From NCBI RefSeq assembly GCF_001746915.1, contig NZ_MJGC01000053.1, forward strand, positions 176,058 through 240,057: 64,000 nucleotides of DNA, written 5' to 3'. The first letter of the stretch is position 1. Each line of letters begins with the position of its first letter. Below are positions 26,224 to 34,897 of this stretch, piece after piece. Source of the DNA: Desertifilum tharense IPPAS B-1220. Its GTDB lineage: Bacteria; Cyanobacteriota; Cyanobacteriia; Cyanobacteriales; Desertifilaceae. Below the pieces are notes generated by a model. The model saw only the letters and a program-made list of their open reading frames with translations. It ran no database searches and was not told where the DNA came from. The position numbers and the translations under genes were made by a program.

Positions 26224-27003
26224 TTAGATGAATCGGGTCAATTGCACGCGGTAGCGTTCTTTCTTGGTAATTGCCACTTCCCCCACTTCTAGGCGACCTT
26301 TACCGCGAATGGCGATTAAATCTCCAGATTTGACTAAAGAACTGGCTTGGGTGATTTCTTTCCAGTTGACGCGCACGTCGCCTGCATCAATGAGTTCCAC
26401 CATTTTGCTGCGCGACATCCCAAACCCGGCTGAGGCGATCGCATCAAGGCGCAGGGAGGCTTCAACGGTGGTGAGTTCTTTCTTTTTGGGTTCGCGGATC
26501 TTGAGTTCGCTTAACTCGATTCTCGTGGTTTTCACGGGGACGGAGCGCACTTGGGTTAAACTCATCTCCAAGAAATCAACTAGTTCGGGAACGACGATCG
26601 CTTGGGCCCCGCGTTCGCCGAGGACGATAATATCGCCGGTTTTTTCTCTAACCAAACCCGTTCCCAACATTGAACCGAGGAAATCTCGGTGAGTCGCCGT
26701 ATCAAACAGAAAGTTACCCGCAATATCCAGCGCCATGACGGGGACTTGAGAGGCGTCTAAGGGAACTTCCGAACGCGCGATCGCCAAACGTTGCCGTTCG
26801 GCTTGGGGGTATCCGCCCCAGGCGAGTAAGTGAATTTCAGTCAAACGGCCTAAAATGGTATGAGCTTCTGCGATCGCAGGGGGGGCTAGGAAGTCGGTGC
26901 AAACCACTTCCCAGGTTTTAATCGCCTGGTTCGCTAAATCAACGATCCGCGCCAGTTCGTCGCGATTTTCCGCCCCTTTTAACAGTTCTTCCCTCGGTAG
27001 CAT
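26224..27003 (-). CDS. Photosystem II S4 domain protein (RNA-binding, YlmH-like)
   Basis: 259 residues of the YlmH family. The N-terminal part has YPQAERQRLAIAR and GNFLFDTATHRDFLGSMLGTGLVREKTGDI, and the C-terminal S4 RNA-binding domain (about 185-250) has RLDAIASAGFGMSRSKMVELIDAGDVRVNWK. The cyanobacterial and plastid members are annotated as photosystem II S4 domain proteins because plant mutants affect photosystem II; the bacterial relative acts in cell division or ribosome quality control. The molecular role here is RNA or ribosome binding by inference. It is monocistronic. Confidence 0.9.
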   Translation of the reverse strand: MLPREELLKGAENRDELARIVDLANQAIKTWEVVCTDFLAPPAIAEAHTILGRLTEIHLLAWGGYPQAERQRLAIARSEVPLDASQVPVMALDIAGNFLFDTATHRDFLGSMLGTGLVREKTGDIIVLGERGAQAIVVPELVDFLEMSLTQVRSVPVKTTRIELSELKIREPKKKELTTVEASLRLDAIASAGFGMSRSKMVELIDAGDVRVNWKEITQASSLVKSGDLIAIRGKGRLEVGEVAITKKERYRVQLTRFI

Positions 27004-27244
27004 GTTCTAGCCTGACAATTGAACGACAATCTAGCGATCTATCTCCCCCCAAAGAGGGATGTTATTTTCCCATCTTGTTGCAACGAGCGCAACGATGAAA
27101 GTCTTACTGAGACAAGGATTAAGATAACGATCGCATTATTAAGCGAATTGTAACTCTTGTATCGTCTTGTATGAGATCGGCTGCAATTGCAATCGGATTC
27201 GCTATTCTATTTTAAAGATAAAGGAAATCTTAAGAGGAGGCCCT

Positions 27245-27472
27245 ATGACTCCGACCATGTTACGCAAACTCTGGTCTTTAATTGAAACCACCCAAGCGCA
27301 ACTCCTACTCAAACTCGATGACGCTAGCCTGGAGCAATGGTTAATGCGACATCTCGACCTAGGGCGATCGCTCAATGGTGAAGAATGCGATATCCTCAGC
27401 CACTATATCCACTCTCGCCTTTCCCTAATTCGCGACTTGGCCCAACAGCGCCTGTCTGCTGAGTTAATCTAA
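27245..27472 (+). CDS. Small conserved-type hypothetical protein
   Basis: 75 residues beginning MTPTMLRKLWSLIETTQ. I start at the ATG six bases after a strong GAGGAGG ribosome binding site (the frame is open further upstream but without signal). The protein is helical, with amphipathic segments TQAQLLLKLDDASLEQWLMRHL and ILSHYIHSRLSLIRDLAQQRL, and has no membrane segment or cysteine. I do not recognise a named family, but the good ribosome binding site and codon pattern argue that it is real. Confidence 0.7.
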   Translation: MTPTMLRKLWSLIETTQAQLLLKLDDASLEQWLMRHLDLGRSLNGEECDILSHYIHSRLSLIRDLAQQRLSAELI

Positions 27473-27565
27473 ACAGGAATCATTTAAAAGGATAAAACCG
27501 AGAGATCCTAAACAAATTGCCCAACCTTACAGTGCCAGTTCCGGCTCCGGCTCTGCCCTTGGGTA

Positions 27566-27578
27566 TAGTGTTACACTA
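27566..27578. promoter_or_regulatory. 13-base palindrome upstream of the amino-acid transporter operon
   Basis: TAGTGTTACACTA is a perfect palindrome about 125 bases upstream of the binding-protein start. It is not an NtcA site (GTA-N6-TAC instead of GTA-N8-TAC). It may be an operator of another regulator. Confidence 0.3.
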
Positions 27579-27702
27579 TTTAATTTCTGACAACCATACT
27601 AGACTTCTGACAGATTGCGAATATTATTAATTCAAGGTAAAGGAGCGAGTAACCTTTGGACATTCGCTCCTAACTTCGCATGACCACAGAAGGAAAATAC
27701 GG

Positions 27703-28788
27703 TTGAAATCTATGTCTCGATGGAGATTTTTATTCGCCGCCACCTTAATTGCAGCAGTTCCTTTAACTGCGTGTGGCGACACCACCTCTGGGCCAACCAC
27801 GACTGCTCAAAATGTGGGTGGAGGTTCGGGTCGAACCAGCAGCCGCTTAGATATTGTTAAGCAACGCGGAAAGCTAATCTGCGGCGTAGATGGCAAGATT
27901 CCCGGCTTTAGCTTTGTCGATGAATCCGGTAACTATTCGGGATTAGACGTTGACATCTGTCGCGCCGTTGCCGCTGCCTTATTTGACGATCCCAACGCGG
28001 TTGAATACCGTAACTTAGACTCAACCGCCCGGTTTACAGCCTTAGCCGGTGGCGAAGTCGATATGCTCTCTCGGAATACCACCTGGACGATTAACCGAGA
28101 TACCTCTGTGGGTCTGGAATTTGCCCCCACAACCTTTTTCGACGGTCAAGGGATGATGGTTCGCCAAGATAGCGGCATCACCTCCCTAGAAGACATGGCC
28201 GGTAAATCGATCTGCGTGGAAACAGGTACCACCACAGAATTGAACTTAACCGACCAAATGCGGCAGCGCAATATTGAGTTTGAGCCGGTGGTTTACCAAG
28301 AAGCAGACGCCGCCTATGCTGCCTACGCCGAGGGACGCTGCCAAGGCATGACTTCCGATAAATCGCAACTGATCGCCCGTCGCAGCACGCTTCCCAACCC
28401 CGACGATCATGTCCTGCTGGATGTCACCATGTCCAAAGAACCCCTCGGCCCGGTGACAGTTAATAACGATTCAGCTTGGTACGATACGGTGAAGTGGACG
28501 ACCTTTGCCCTAATTCAAGCCGAAGAATTTGAAATTACCCAAGCCAACCTCGAACAAAAGAAATCTGAAGATAACCCCGAAATTAAACGCTTTTTAGGCT
28601 TAGAAGGCAGCTTAGGTCAAGATATGGGCTTGCCCAATGACTTTGCAGCCCGGATCGTGCGGCACGTCGGCAACTACGGCGAAATCTACGACCGCAATTT
28701 AGGCGAAAAATCCCAATTTAAACTGCCTCGCGGTCAAAACGATTTGTGGACGAAAGGCGGGTTAATGTACTCGCCACCATTCCGCTAA
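27703..28788 (+). CDS. natF: Amino-acid ABC transporter substrate-binding lipoprotein (AapJ/NatF type)
   Basis: 361 residues. I keep the TTG start because GAAGGA lies at the right distance; an ATG three codons later is the alternative. Lipobox PLTACG (Cys24) after a hydrophobic stretch marks it as a lipoprotein. The bacterial SBP_3 domain has LDIVKQRGKLICGVDGKIPGFSFVDESGNYSGLDVDICRAVAAAL, DMLSRNTTWTINRD, LEDMAGKSICVETGTTTE, and RCQGMTSDKSQLIARR, as in AapJ/BztA. It binds amino acids in the periplasm for the two permeases and the ATPase encoded next. In Anabaena this set (NatF, NatG, NatH, BgtA) transports acidic and neutral amino acids; specificity here is inferred. Confidence 0.92.
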   Translation: MKSMSRWRFLFAATLIAAVPLTACGDTTSGPTTTAQNVGGGSGRTSSRLDIVKQRGKLICGVDGKIPGFSFVDESGNYSGLDVDICRAVAAALFDDPNAVEYRNLDSTARFTALAGGEVDMLSRNTTWTINRDTSVGLEFAPTTFFDGQGMMVRQDSGITSLEDMAGKSICVETGTTTELNLTDQMRQRNIEFEPVVYQEADAAYAAYAEGRCQGMTSDKSQLIARRSTLPNPDDHVLLDVTMSKEPLGPVTVNNDSAWYDTVKWTTFALIQAEEFEITQANLEQKKSEDNPEIKRFLGLEGSLGQDMGLPNDFAARIVRHVGNYGEIYDRNLGEKSQFKLPRGQNDLWTKGGLMYSPPFR

Positions 28789-28799
28789 TTCCCCAAGAA

Positions 28800-28827
28800 C
28801 CGGGTTTCTCTACCTCCAGAAATCCGG
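28800..28827 (+). promoter_or_regulatory. Hairpin between binding protein and permease genes
   Basis: CCGGGTTTCT (28800-28809) and AGAAATCCGG (28818-28827) pair with one mismatch, with no following T-run. It is a common cyanobacterial interspersed motif. Its position between the binding-protein gene and the permeases fits a role in mRNA stability, leaving the binding protein more abundant. Confidence 0.5.
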
Positions 28828-28870
28828 TTTCTGGGTTTCAGGCTTAACTTCTGCACCTTCAACTTGACCC

Positions 28871-30034
28871 ATGACCCGCGAGACTCCCCAGAAAGTTCCC
28901 CTGCTGCGAGACGAACGCTTTTGGCGCATAGCGATCCAGGTTATTGTTCTGGCAATTGTCGGCGCGATCGCCCTGATTTTAATCGCCAATTTAAATCAAA
29001 ACCTGCGCCAGCAAGGGACAGTATTTGGCTTTAACTTCCTCAGAAACCCCGCCGGGTTCAGTATCGGCGATACCCCCATTTCCTACCGCACCAACGATCC
29101 GTACCTGCGCGCCCTCGCGGTTGGGCTAGTCAACTCCTTGCGAGTGATTGGGGCGGGATTCATCTTAACCACAATTTTAGGCGTAATGGCGGGAATTGCC
29201 AGCTTTTCAGAAAATTGGTTGCTCCGCAAGCTCAGTTTAGTTTACGTCGAACTTGTTCGGAACATTCCCCTGCTCTTACAACTGTTTTTCTGGTACTTCG
29301 CCGTCTTCTTCCAACTCCCCCCCGTCCAAGACAAGCTGAACGTCGGGGGGGTTCTTTTTTTAAGCAAGCGCGGCGTTGCCCTCCCTTGGCCGGCAAATCT
29401 GTCCGCAACCTGGTTAAGTTTAGCCGCATTAGGGGCGATCGCGATCGCGGTCTTCTTCCTGTGGCAGTGGCGAACCCACATGATGGTCGAACAAGGCACA
29501 TCCGGACAACCGCAACTAATCGCCCTAGCCGCCCTCGGATTAACCGCCCTCTTCATCCTCTCCTTTGGCCTGAGTTGGCAAGTCCCCCAAGACACCGGAA
29601 CCACCATCAGAGGCGGCTTGCAACTCTCCATTGAATTTGCCGCCATCCTCGCCGGACTAGTGGTGTATACCAGCGCCTTCATCGCCGAAATTGTCCGCGC
29701 CGGAATTCAAGCCGTCCCGAAAGGACAATGGGAAGCCGCCCGTTCCTTGGGGTTAAAATCCGGTCTGGTGATGCGTTTGGTGGTGTTTCCCCAAGCCTTG
29801 CGCGTGATTATTCCCGGTTTAAATAGCCAGTACATGAACTTAGCGAAAAACTCCAGTTTAGCGATCGCCATTGGCTATCCCGACATCTACTCCGTCGCCA
29901 ACACCACCTACAACCAAACCGGGCGACCTGTTGAGGTGTTCCTATTAATTATGGCCGCCTACCTGGTCATTAACCTGATCGTCTCCTTGTTGATGAACAA
30001 ATTGAACCAAGCCGTTCAACTCACAGAACGATGA
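28871..30034 (+). CDS. natG: Amino-acid ABC transporter permease (AapQ/NatG type)
   Basis: 387 residues with several hydrophobic helices. The N-terminus RDERFWRIAIQVIVLAIVGAIALILIANL is the first membrane segment, and the large soluble insert and the EAA motif WEAARSLGLKSGLVMRLVVFPQALRVIIPGLNSQYMNLAKNSSLAIAIGYPD identify a HisM/AapQ-like permease. The conserved E-A-A-x3-G loop contacts the ATPase. It forms one half of the membrane pore with the next gene, which starts inside its stop (overlap of four bases). Confidence 0.92.
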   Translation: MTRETPQKVPLLRDERFWRIAIQVIVLAIVGAIALILIANLNQNLRQQGTVFGFNFLRNPAGFSIGDTPISYRTNDPYLRALAVGLVNSLRVIGAGFILTTILGVMAGIASFSENWLLRKLSLVYVELVRNIPLLLQLFFWYFAVFFQLPPVQDKLNVGGVLFLSKRGVALPWPANLSATWLSLAALGAIAIAVFFLWQWRTHMMVEQGTSGQPQLIALAALGLTALFILSFGLSWQVPQDTGTTIRGGLQLSIEFAAILAGLVVYTSAFIAEIVRAGIQAVPKGQWEAARSLGLKSGLVMRLVVFPQALRVIIPGLNSQYMNLAKNSSLAIAIGYPDIYSVANTTYNQTGRPVEVFLLIMAAYLVINLIVSLLMNKLNQAVQLTER

Positions 30035-31254
30035 CCAACTCAGAACTGCACGTTATGCCCCTGGCGACTCAACCGCCAGTTCAGCAACTCGGCCCCAAAG
30101 CGTGGCTGCGAAAAAACCTGTTTAGCACCTGGTACAACAGCCTGATCACCATTGTCCTAGGGGGAATCCTGTTCAGGTCGGCTTGGGGCTTTTTCCAATG
30201 GGCCACCACCACCGCCCAGTGGCGCGTCATCTCCGTTAACTTTCCCCTCTTTTTCGTCGGGCGCTATCCTAAAACGGAATATTGGCGACTGTGGTTAGTC
30301 GTCATCCTGCTAGGCGGCTTATCGGGCTTATCCTGGGGAATTATTGGACGCAAAACCGCCACCCTGTTTAGTCGTTCGGTGTTACTGGGTTTGGGAATAG
30401 CAGCCCTTCTGATTTTGCTAACCCCCATCGGCATTTCCTATAAACTCCTGCTTTTGGGACTGCTGGGTTTAGTCGTAGCCAAAGCCTGGGCGGGAAAACA
30501 ACTGGGAAACAAAATACCAAGCTTAGGTCAATGGGTTGCCAGCGCTTGGTTAATCCTATTTCCTGTTATTCTGTGGTTAATTGCTGGAGGATTTGGACTG
30601 AGATCCGTCTCTACCAACGATTGGGGCGGCTTACTCCTCACCCTCCTCACCTCCGTTATCAGTATTTTGCTGTGTTTTCCCCTCGGCGTTCTCCTCGCCC
30701 TCGGCCGCCAAAGTCCCCTTTTAGCAATTCGCTGGTTATCCATTCTTTATATTGAACTGATTCGCGGCATCCCCTTGATTTCGATCCTATTTATGGGTCA
30801 GGTGATGTTTCCCTTGTTTTTGCCTGCGGGAATGCGACCCGATCGCATCCTTAGAGCAATTGTGGGTTTAACCTTATTTAGTGCCGCATACTTAGCCGAA
30901 AATGTGCGCGGGGGGTTGCAAGCCATTCCCAGAGGACAAACCGAAGCCGCTAAAGCCTTGGGCCTCAATTCTCCGTTGATGTTGGGGTTAATTATTCTAC
31001 CGCAAGCGCTGAAAGTCGCGATTCCGGCAATGGTGGGTCAGTTTATTAGCCTGCTGCAAGATACTACCTTACTGTCTATCGTGGGATTGGTGGAATTGTT
31101 GGGGATGAGTCGATCGATTTTGGCGAACCCTCAATTCTTAGGGCGCTACGCCGAAGTGTATTTATTTGATGCCGTCTTATTCTGGATCTTTTGCTACGCC
31201 ATGTCCTTGGCTAGCCGTCGCCTAGAAAAGCAACTCAACTCAGAACATCGCTAG
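30031..31254 (+). CDS. natH: Amino-acid ABC transporter permease (AapM/NatH type)
   Basis: 407 residues with about eight hydrophobic helices. It has the family pattern IELIRGIPLISILFMGQVMFPLFLP, followed by the EAA loop TEAAKALGLNSPLMLGLIILPQALKVAIPAMVGQFISLLQDTTLLSIVGLVELL. This is the second membrane subunit partnering NatG. The start overlaps natG by four bases (ATGA), indicating translational coupling. N-terminal residues 1-35 are cytoplasmic and somewhat variable. Confidence 0.92.
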   Translation: MTNSELHVMPLATQPPVQQLGPKAWLRKNLFSTWYNSLITIVLGGILFRSAWGFFQWATTTAQWRVISVNFPLFFVGRYPKTEYWRLWLVVILLGGLSGLSWGIIGRKTATLFSRSVLLGLGIAALLILLTPIGISYKLLLLGLLGLVVAKAWAGKQLGNKIPSLGQWVASAWLILFPVILWLIAGGFGLRSVSTNDWGGLLLTLLTSVISILLCFPLGVLLALGRQSPLLAIRWLSILYIELIRGIPLISILFMGQVMFPLFLPAGMRPDRILRAIVGLTLFSAAYLAENVRGGLQAIPRGQTEAAKALGLNSPLMLGLIILPQALKVAIPAMVGQFISLLQDTTLLSIVGLVELLGMSRSILANPQFLGRYAEVYLFDAVLFWIFCYAMSLASRRLEKQLNSEHR

Positions 31255-31284
31255 CTGTCTGCCCCTATTTAGGAGAATGCACTC

Positions 31285-32064
31285 ATGATGGAACAACCGA
31301 AAATTGATTCGCAACCGCTACCGCCAACCGAACCCGAACTTGCTATTATTGCTCAGGATGTTCAGAAGTGGTACGGGCAATTTCACGTCCTCAAAGGCGT
31401 TAGCTTGTCGGTGAAGCGCGGGGAAGTGGTGGTGGTGATGGGCCCCTCCGGGTCGGGCAAATCCACGTTTATTCGCACGTTTAACGCCCTTGAAGAGTTC
31501 CAAGGGGGCAGTATTGAGATTGATGGCATTCGACTTTCCCACGATTTAAAGAATATTGAAGCGATTCGTCGGGAAGTGGGAATGGTGTTTCAGCAGTTTA
31601 ATCTGTTCCCTCATTTAACCGTGTTGCAGAATGTGACGCTATCTCCGATTTGGGTGCGGCGCTGGCCGAAGGCGAAGGCCCAACAGGTGGCGATGCAACT
31701 GTTGGAACGGGTGGGAATTTTGGAACAGGCGAAGAAGTTTCCCGGACAGTTGTCGGGGGGTCAGCAACAACGAGTGGCGATCGCCCGCGCTTTGGCGATG
31801 CAACCCAAGGTTATGCTATTTGATGAGCCAACCTCTGCCCTAGACCCAGAAATGGTTCGGGAAGTGTTAGATGTGATGCGAACGCTGGCCGCTGATGGGA
31901 TGACGATGGTGGTTGTTACCCACGAAGTTGGGTTTGCGCGGGAAGTGGCAGACCGAATTGTGTTTATGGATGGTGGGATGATTGTGGAAGAAGCCAAACC
32001 CCACGATTTTTTCCAAAACCCCCAGGAGGAAAGAACGCGCAAGTTCCTTTCGCAAATTCTCTAA
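31285..32064 (+). CDS. bgtA: Amino-acid ABC transporter ATP-binding protein (AapP/BgtA type)
   Basis: 259 residues with Walker [11 protein letters not shown]-loop [10 protein letters not shown], signature LSGGQQQR, Walker [14 protein letters not shown], and the H-loop VVTHEVGFA. These are the GlnQ/AapP-type ATPases. It starts after TAGGAGAATG (AGGAG, 7-11 bases from adjacent ATGs), 30 bases after natH. It powers uptake through NatG/NatH with the NatF receptor. In Anabaena the ATPase (BgtA) is shared with a basic amino-acid system; whether that holds here is unknown, so the symbol is tentative. Confidence 0.9.
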   Translation: MMEQPKIDSQPLPPTEPELAIIAQDVQKWYGQFHVLKGVSLSVKRGEVVVVMGPSGSGKSTFIRTFNALEEFQGGSIEIDGIRLSHDLKNIEAIRREVGMVFQQFNLFPHLTVLQNVTLSPIWVRRWPKAKAQQVAMQLLERVGILEQAKKFPGQLSGGQQQRVAIARALAMQPKVMLFDEPTSALDPEMVREVLDVMRTLAADGMTMVVVTHEVGFAREVADRIVFMDGGMIVEEAKPHDFFQNPQEERTRKFLSQIL

Positions 32065-32936
32065 ATTTTCGAGAAGTTGGGAAACCAGTAGGCGGGGAGA
32101 TGGGGAAGTGTAACGAAATTCTTTCCCCCTCGTCCAATTCTTTCGCTTGGCTTCGGGATGATTCGAGCCTTTAAGTTCAACCTGAAAAACAGATGTCTAC
32201 GTATTTACAATAGATTAATATTAAGTTTAATTGAAATTGAGTTTATTTTCATTTTAACTAAGTAATTATACGCAAATAACTTGTAAGCAAAGTTTCTCAT
32301 TACTGCATTTCATCCATTGATTGAGCTTGCAAAACCGACTCCTAGCGAGTCGCTAACCTTTAGCATCTGCTTCTGGTGTTGTTTTACTGCGGGTTGATAC
32401 AGCATTTTTCAGGTTCGTGAAGTACACTTTCTTCAAAGTCCCCCTTACTAAGGGGGATTTAGGGGGATCGTGCCGTATCTCATCCAATCAAAAAACGCTA
32501 TATAAACAATTCAATCTCTCAAAAACCTTTGAGAAAATCTGCGATCGCTTCTGATAATTCTTTGCAATTATCCCCTTAATTTTACGGAATTCATGCTCAA
32601 AACTTTCTGTAAATCTGCTGAATTTTATAGTTTAAGAGCAATATAATCTCACCTTAATTTTGGGGTGATATAACAAAAATTAGAAGTAAGAGAATTGGAA
32701 GATCGAGCGATTTATCTACTTTTTGATTTCGAGTTAAGTAAGTGCCTAACAAAACTCCAAAACGCCGCCGCTAGCGCCTCTAAGAACAGTGCTGAAGGGA
32801 AATCCCGCGAGACTCCTGGTATTAGCAACCAGACTGTCTCGTCCTTGTGGCTACAGCGTTGATTCAAGCCAGTTCATCGCAATTCCCTGTTTTGAGACTA
32901 CCTTTTCTCTTATTCTGTTTTTTCAGGGTCAAAAAG
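32065..32936. other. Intergenic region with repeat remnants
   Basis: About 870 bases. The start holds a degenerate G-rich repeat remnant (AGTTGGG...GGGGAGATGGGG, about 32080-32107). A very AT-rich stretch (32200-32280) follows, then a 107-base MITE-like repeat (32398-32504), then unremarkable sequence up to the small gene. No frame with a convincing start was found. Confidence 0.5.
32398..32504 (+). repeat. MITE-like interspersed repeat, copy A
   Basis: About 107 bases starting TACAGCATTTTTCAGG and ending CAAAAAACGCTATA, with imperfect terminal inverted repeats (AGC-TTTTT / AAAAA-GCT) and an internal AAGTCCCCCTTACTAAGGGGGATTTAGGGGGATC block. A direct copy is at 33290-33397. Confidence 0.75.
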
Positions 32937-33149
32937 ATGAGCGATTTCTCGCCAGAACGATGGCAAAAAATTAAACAATCAGCCTCAAGATTGCAAGTCC
33001 TGAAAACCTTGCTAGATTTCTTTGAGCAAACCTTGAATCATAATCCGAATGTTCAAGACCTAAAAGCGGTTGAGCAACAATTACAAAATGACTTCGATCA
33101 AACCTTAGAGAACTTAATTAACTTAATTGAGGAAGATGACGATCTCTGA
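32937..33149 (+). CDS. Small hypothetical protein
   Basis: 70 residues: begins MSDFSPERWQKIKQSASRLQ and ends LINLIEEDDDL. I choose the ATG preceded by AGGG about nine bases upstream; the frame is open further upstream, but that part is hydrophobic and not protein-like. The protein is highly charged and helical (probably a coiled coil or helical hairpin), with no membrane segment. I do not recognise a family. It lies between two copies of a short repeat and is followed at once by a G-rich tandem repeat. Confidence 0.5.
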   Translation: MSDFSPERWQKIKQSASRLQVLKTLLDFFEQTLNHNPNVQDLKAVEQQLQNDFDQTLENLINLIEEDDDL

Positions 33150-33150
33150 G

Positions 33151-33225
33151 AAGAGGGAGTTGGGAATTAGGAGTTAGGGGTTGGGGAAGAAGAGAGTTGG
33201 GGGTTAGGAGTTGGGAGTATGGGGG
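33151..33225 (+). repeat. GGGAGTT-family short tandem repeat
   Basis: About 75 bases of GGGAGTTGGGAATTAGGAGTTAGGGG-type units beginning two bases after the stop of the 70-residue gene. G-rich strand is the coding strand. Confidence 0.85.
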
Positions 33226-33289
33226 GAAAAAGACAGTCGCTACAATTAACTGTATCCTGAGTAAAGATCGGGTCAATACAGAAGCGGGG

Positions 33290-33397
33290 TACAGCCTTTT
33301 TCAGATCCGTGAAGCACATTTTCGTTCAAAGTCCCCCTTTTTAAGGGAAATTTAGGGGGATCGTACTGGATCTCATCCAACCAAAAAACGCTATATT
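33290..33397 (+). repeat. MITE-like interspersed repeat, copy B
   Basis: About 108 bases, direct copy of 32398-32504 with roughly 15 differences. The AGGGGG half of its core has a deletion (TTTTTAAGGGAAA in place of TTACTAAGGGGGA). It ends exactly at the stop codon of the convergent TPR gene (33396-33398). Confidence 0.75.
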
Positions 33398-34880
33398 ATT
33401 TCCACCGATAAGATTGAATAACTCTCGCCAACAGTTTTTGAACTTCTTGAATAGTTTTCTCAAAAACGACTTGGCTACTTCTGCTTTTCCAAGGGGGAAC
33501 CAGCCATAACACATAAGCCACGAGCAGTAAGCCTTTGATATACTTTCTTTGTTGCCAATGAACATAGGCTATAGCAGCTAACGCTTTCTCTTGATGTTGA
33601 TTGATACTCGGACAAGTGGCTAAAGATAAAGCTTCATTCGCATACTGTAAAGCGATATGAGGTTGATTAAGCGAACTGTAGCAGTAAGACAAGTTACAGA
33701 GATTGTAGATGATGCTTAAAGAGTCTGAAAATTGACGTATTAGCCCTAAGCTTTGCGACAATTTATCAATGGCTCGATCGTATTGCTTCAGATAAATATA
33801 ATAAACTCCCCAGTGAGCAGTAATCCGAGCCTTAGCCCAATTATTGCTAATTTTTTCAATAACTTGCTCGGCTTGTTCTAAGCAAAGCCTAGCTGTTTCA
33901 TACTGACCCTTGTAAACATAGTAAGATAGCATCAAATCTAATATTTCCCATTTACTATACAAATCAAGGCCTGACTCTAAAAGGTTTTGAAGTTCTTCAA
34001 TATACAACGCTAACTTGTTCAACCTGCCAAAGTGTAAGTATGCATATCCAACCAATTTAATTCCCTTTAACTTTAAGTTGAAGTTTTCAGTATTTTGAGA
34101 CTTTTTGATAATTTCTTTATAAAGAGCAAATACCTTCTTTTCTTTAAACTGCCTTAGATAAACATTTGCTAAACCGTTTAGAGCTTCTATTTCCTCTGAT
34201 TCATAGCGATTCTGACGAGCGATTTCAAGCTGAGTTTGATGAAAGTGAGTGGCTTCCTTCAACTGACTTTTGCAGCAACAAACAATACCCATTCCGCCAA
34301 ATGCTTTGGCTTCCAATAAAGTATTTTTCAGCTTGCGTGCAAGCTTTTGTTGACGTTCGTAAGTTTCTAAAGATTTCTCATATTGGCTGATATTAAAATA
34401 AGCATTTCCTAACTGATTTAGCCAAATACAGTCCCAGCGTTCATCCAGTTTACCTAAAATATTTAAATAAATTTTAATTTGTTCGCTGTAATAACCAATC
34501 ATTCCCACGTATTCATGTAAGGGGGTAGCTTGATAAGTTTTGATCGGGTGTAAAAGTATTTTTAAGGCTTCTTGCCATGCTTCAATTTCACAAAAATGAT
34601 GAATGGCTTCAATATAGCCTTTAATTGTCTCTAAGCTTGAAGACTCAGAAGAAGGCTGATAGAGCTTTAGCCAGTAGAAAGCCGCTTTAATATGAGATTT
34701 TTCTTTAAATTTAAGCCTTCGAATAGATTGATTTTGTAAACAGGCTTCAGTTGATTCTTGAGAAGATTGAGAGAGTGAATTTTGAGGACAAAATAGGAGC
34801 AAAGAGCCAGCGCGATCGCAAGCAATATTTACTAAGTCTTTTTCAGATAATTCTTGCCATTCTATAGTTTGACTCATCAT
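33396..34880 (-). CDS. TPR-repeat protein, partner of the STAND NTPase
   Basis: 494 residues, almost entirely helical. At least six tetratricopeptide repeats are visible between about 150 and 440, for example LGNAYFNISQYEKSLETYER, GMGIVCCCKSQLKEATHFHQ, LANVYLRQFKEKKVFALYKE, and YNLCNLSYCYSSLNQPHIALQYANEALSLA. A short C-terminal hydrophobic stretch (GLLLVAYVLWLVPPW) may be membrane-seeking. It starts 17 bases after the STAND NTPase gene and is certainly co-transcribed. In single-chain STAND proteins the TPR array is the sensor that follows the NB domain, so this pair looks like a split version. The DNA is AT-richer than the neighbours. Function unknown. Confidence 0.8.
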   Translation of the reverse strand: MMSQTIEWQELSEKDLVNIACDRAGSLLLFCPQNSLSQSSQESTEACLQNQSIRRLKFKEKSHIKAAFYWLKLYQPSSESSSLETIKGYIEAIHHFCEIEAWQEALKILLHPIKTYQATPLHEYVGMIGYYSEQIKIYLNILGKLDERWDCIWLNQLGNAYFNISQYEKSLETYERQQKLARKLKNTLLEAKAFGGMGIVCCCKSQLKEATHFHQTQLEIARQNRYESEEIEALNGLANVYLRQFKEKKVFALYKEIIKKSQNTENFNLKLKGIKLVGYAYLHFGRLNKLALYIEELQNLLESGLDLYSKWEILDLMLSYYVYKGQYETARLCLEQAEQVIEKISNNWAKARITAHWGVYYIYLKQYDRAIDKLSQSLGLIRQFSDSLSIIYNLCNLSYCYSSLNQPHIALQYANEALSLATCPSINQHQEKALAAIAYVHWQQRKYIKGLLLVAYVLWLVPPWKSRSSQVVFEKTIQEVQKLLARVIQSYRWK

Positions 34881-34897
34881 TGTATCAACCTATTCAC

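Noticed and set aside
27563..27574. Possible NtcA binding site before the amino-acid transporter
   Set aside because: The spacing is GTA-N6-TAC, whereas NtcA sites need GTA-N8-TAC.
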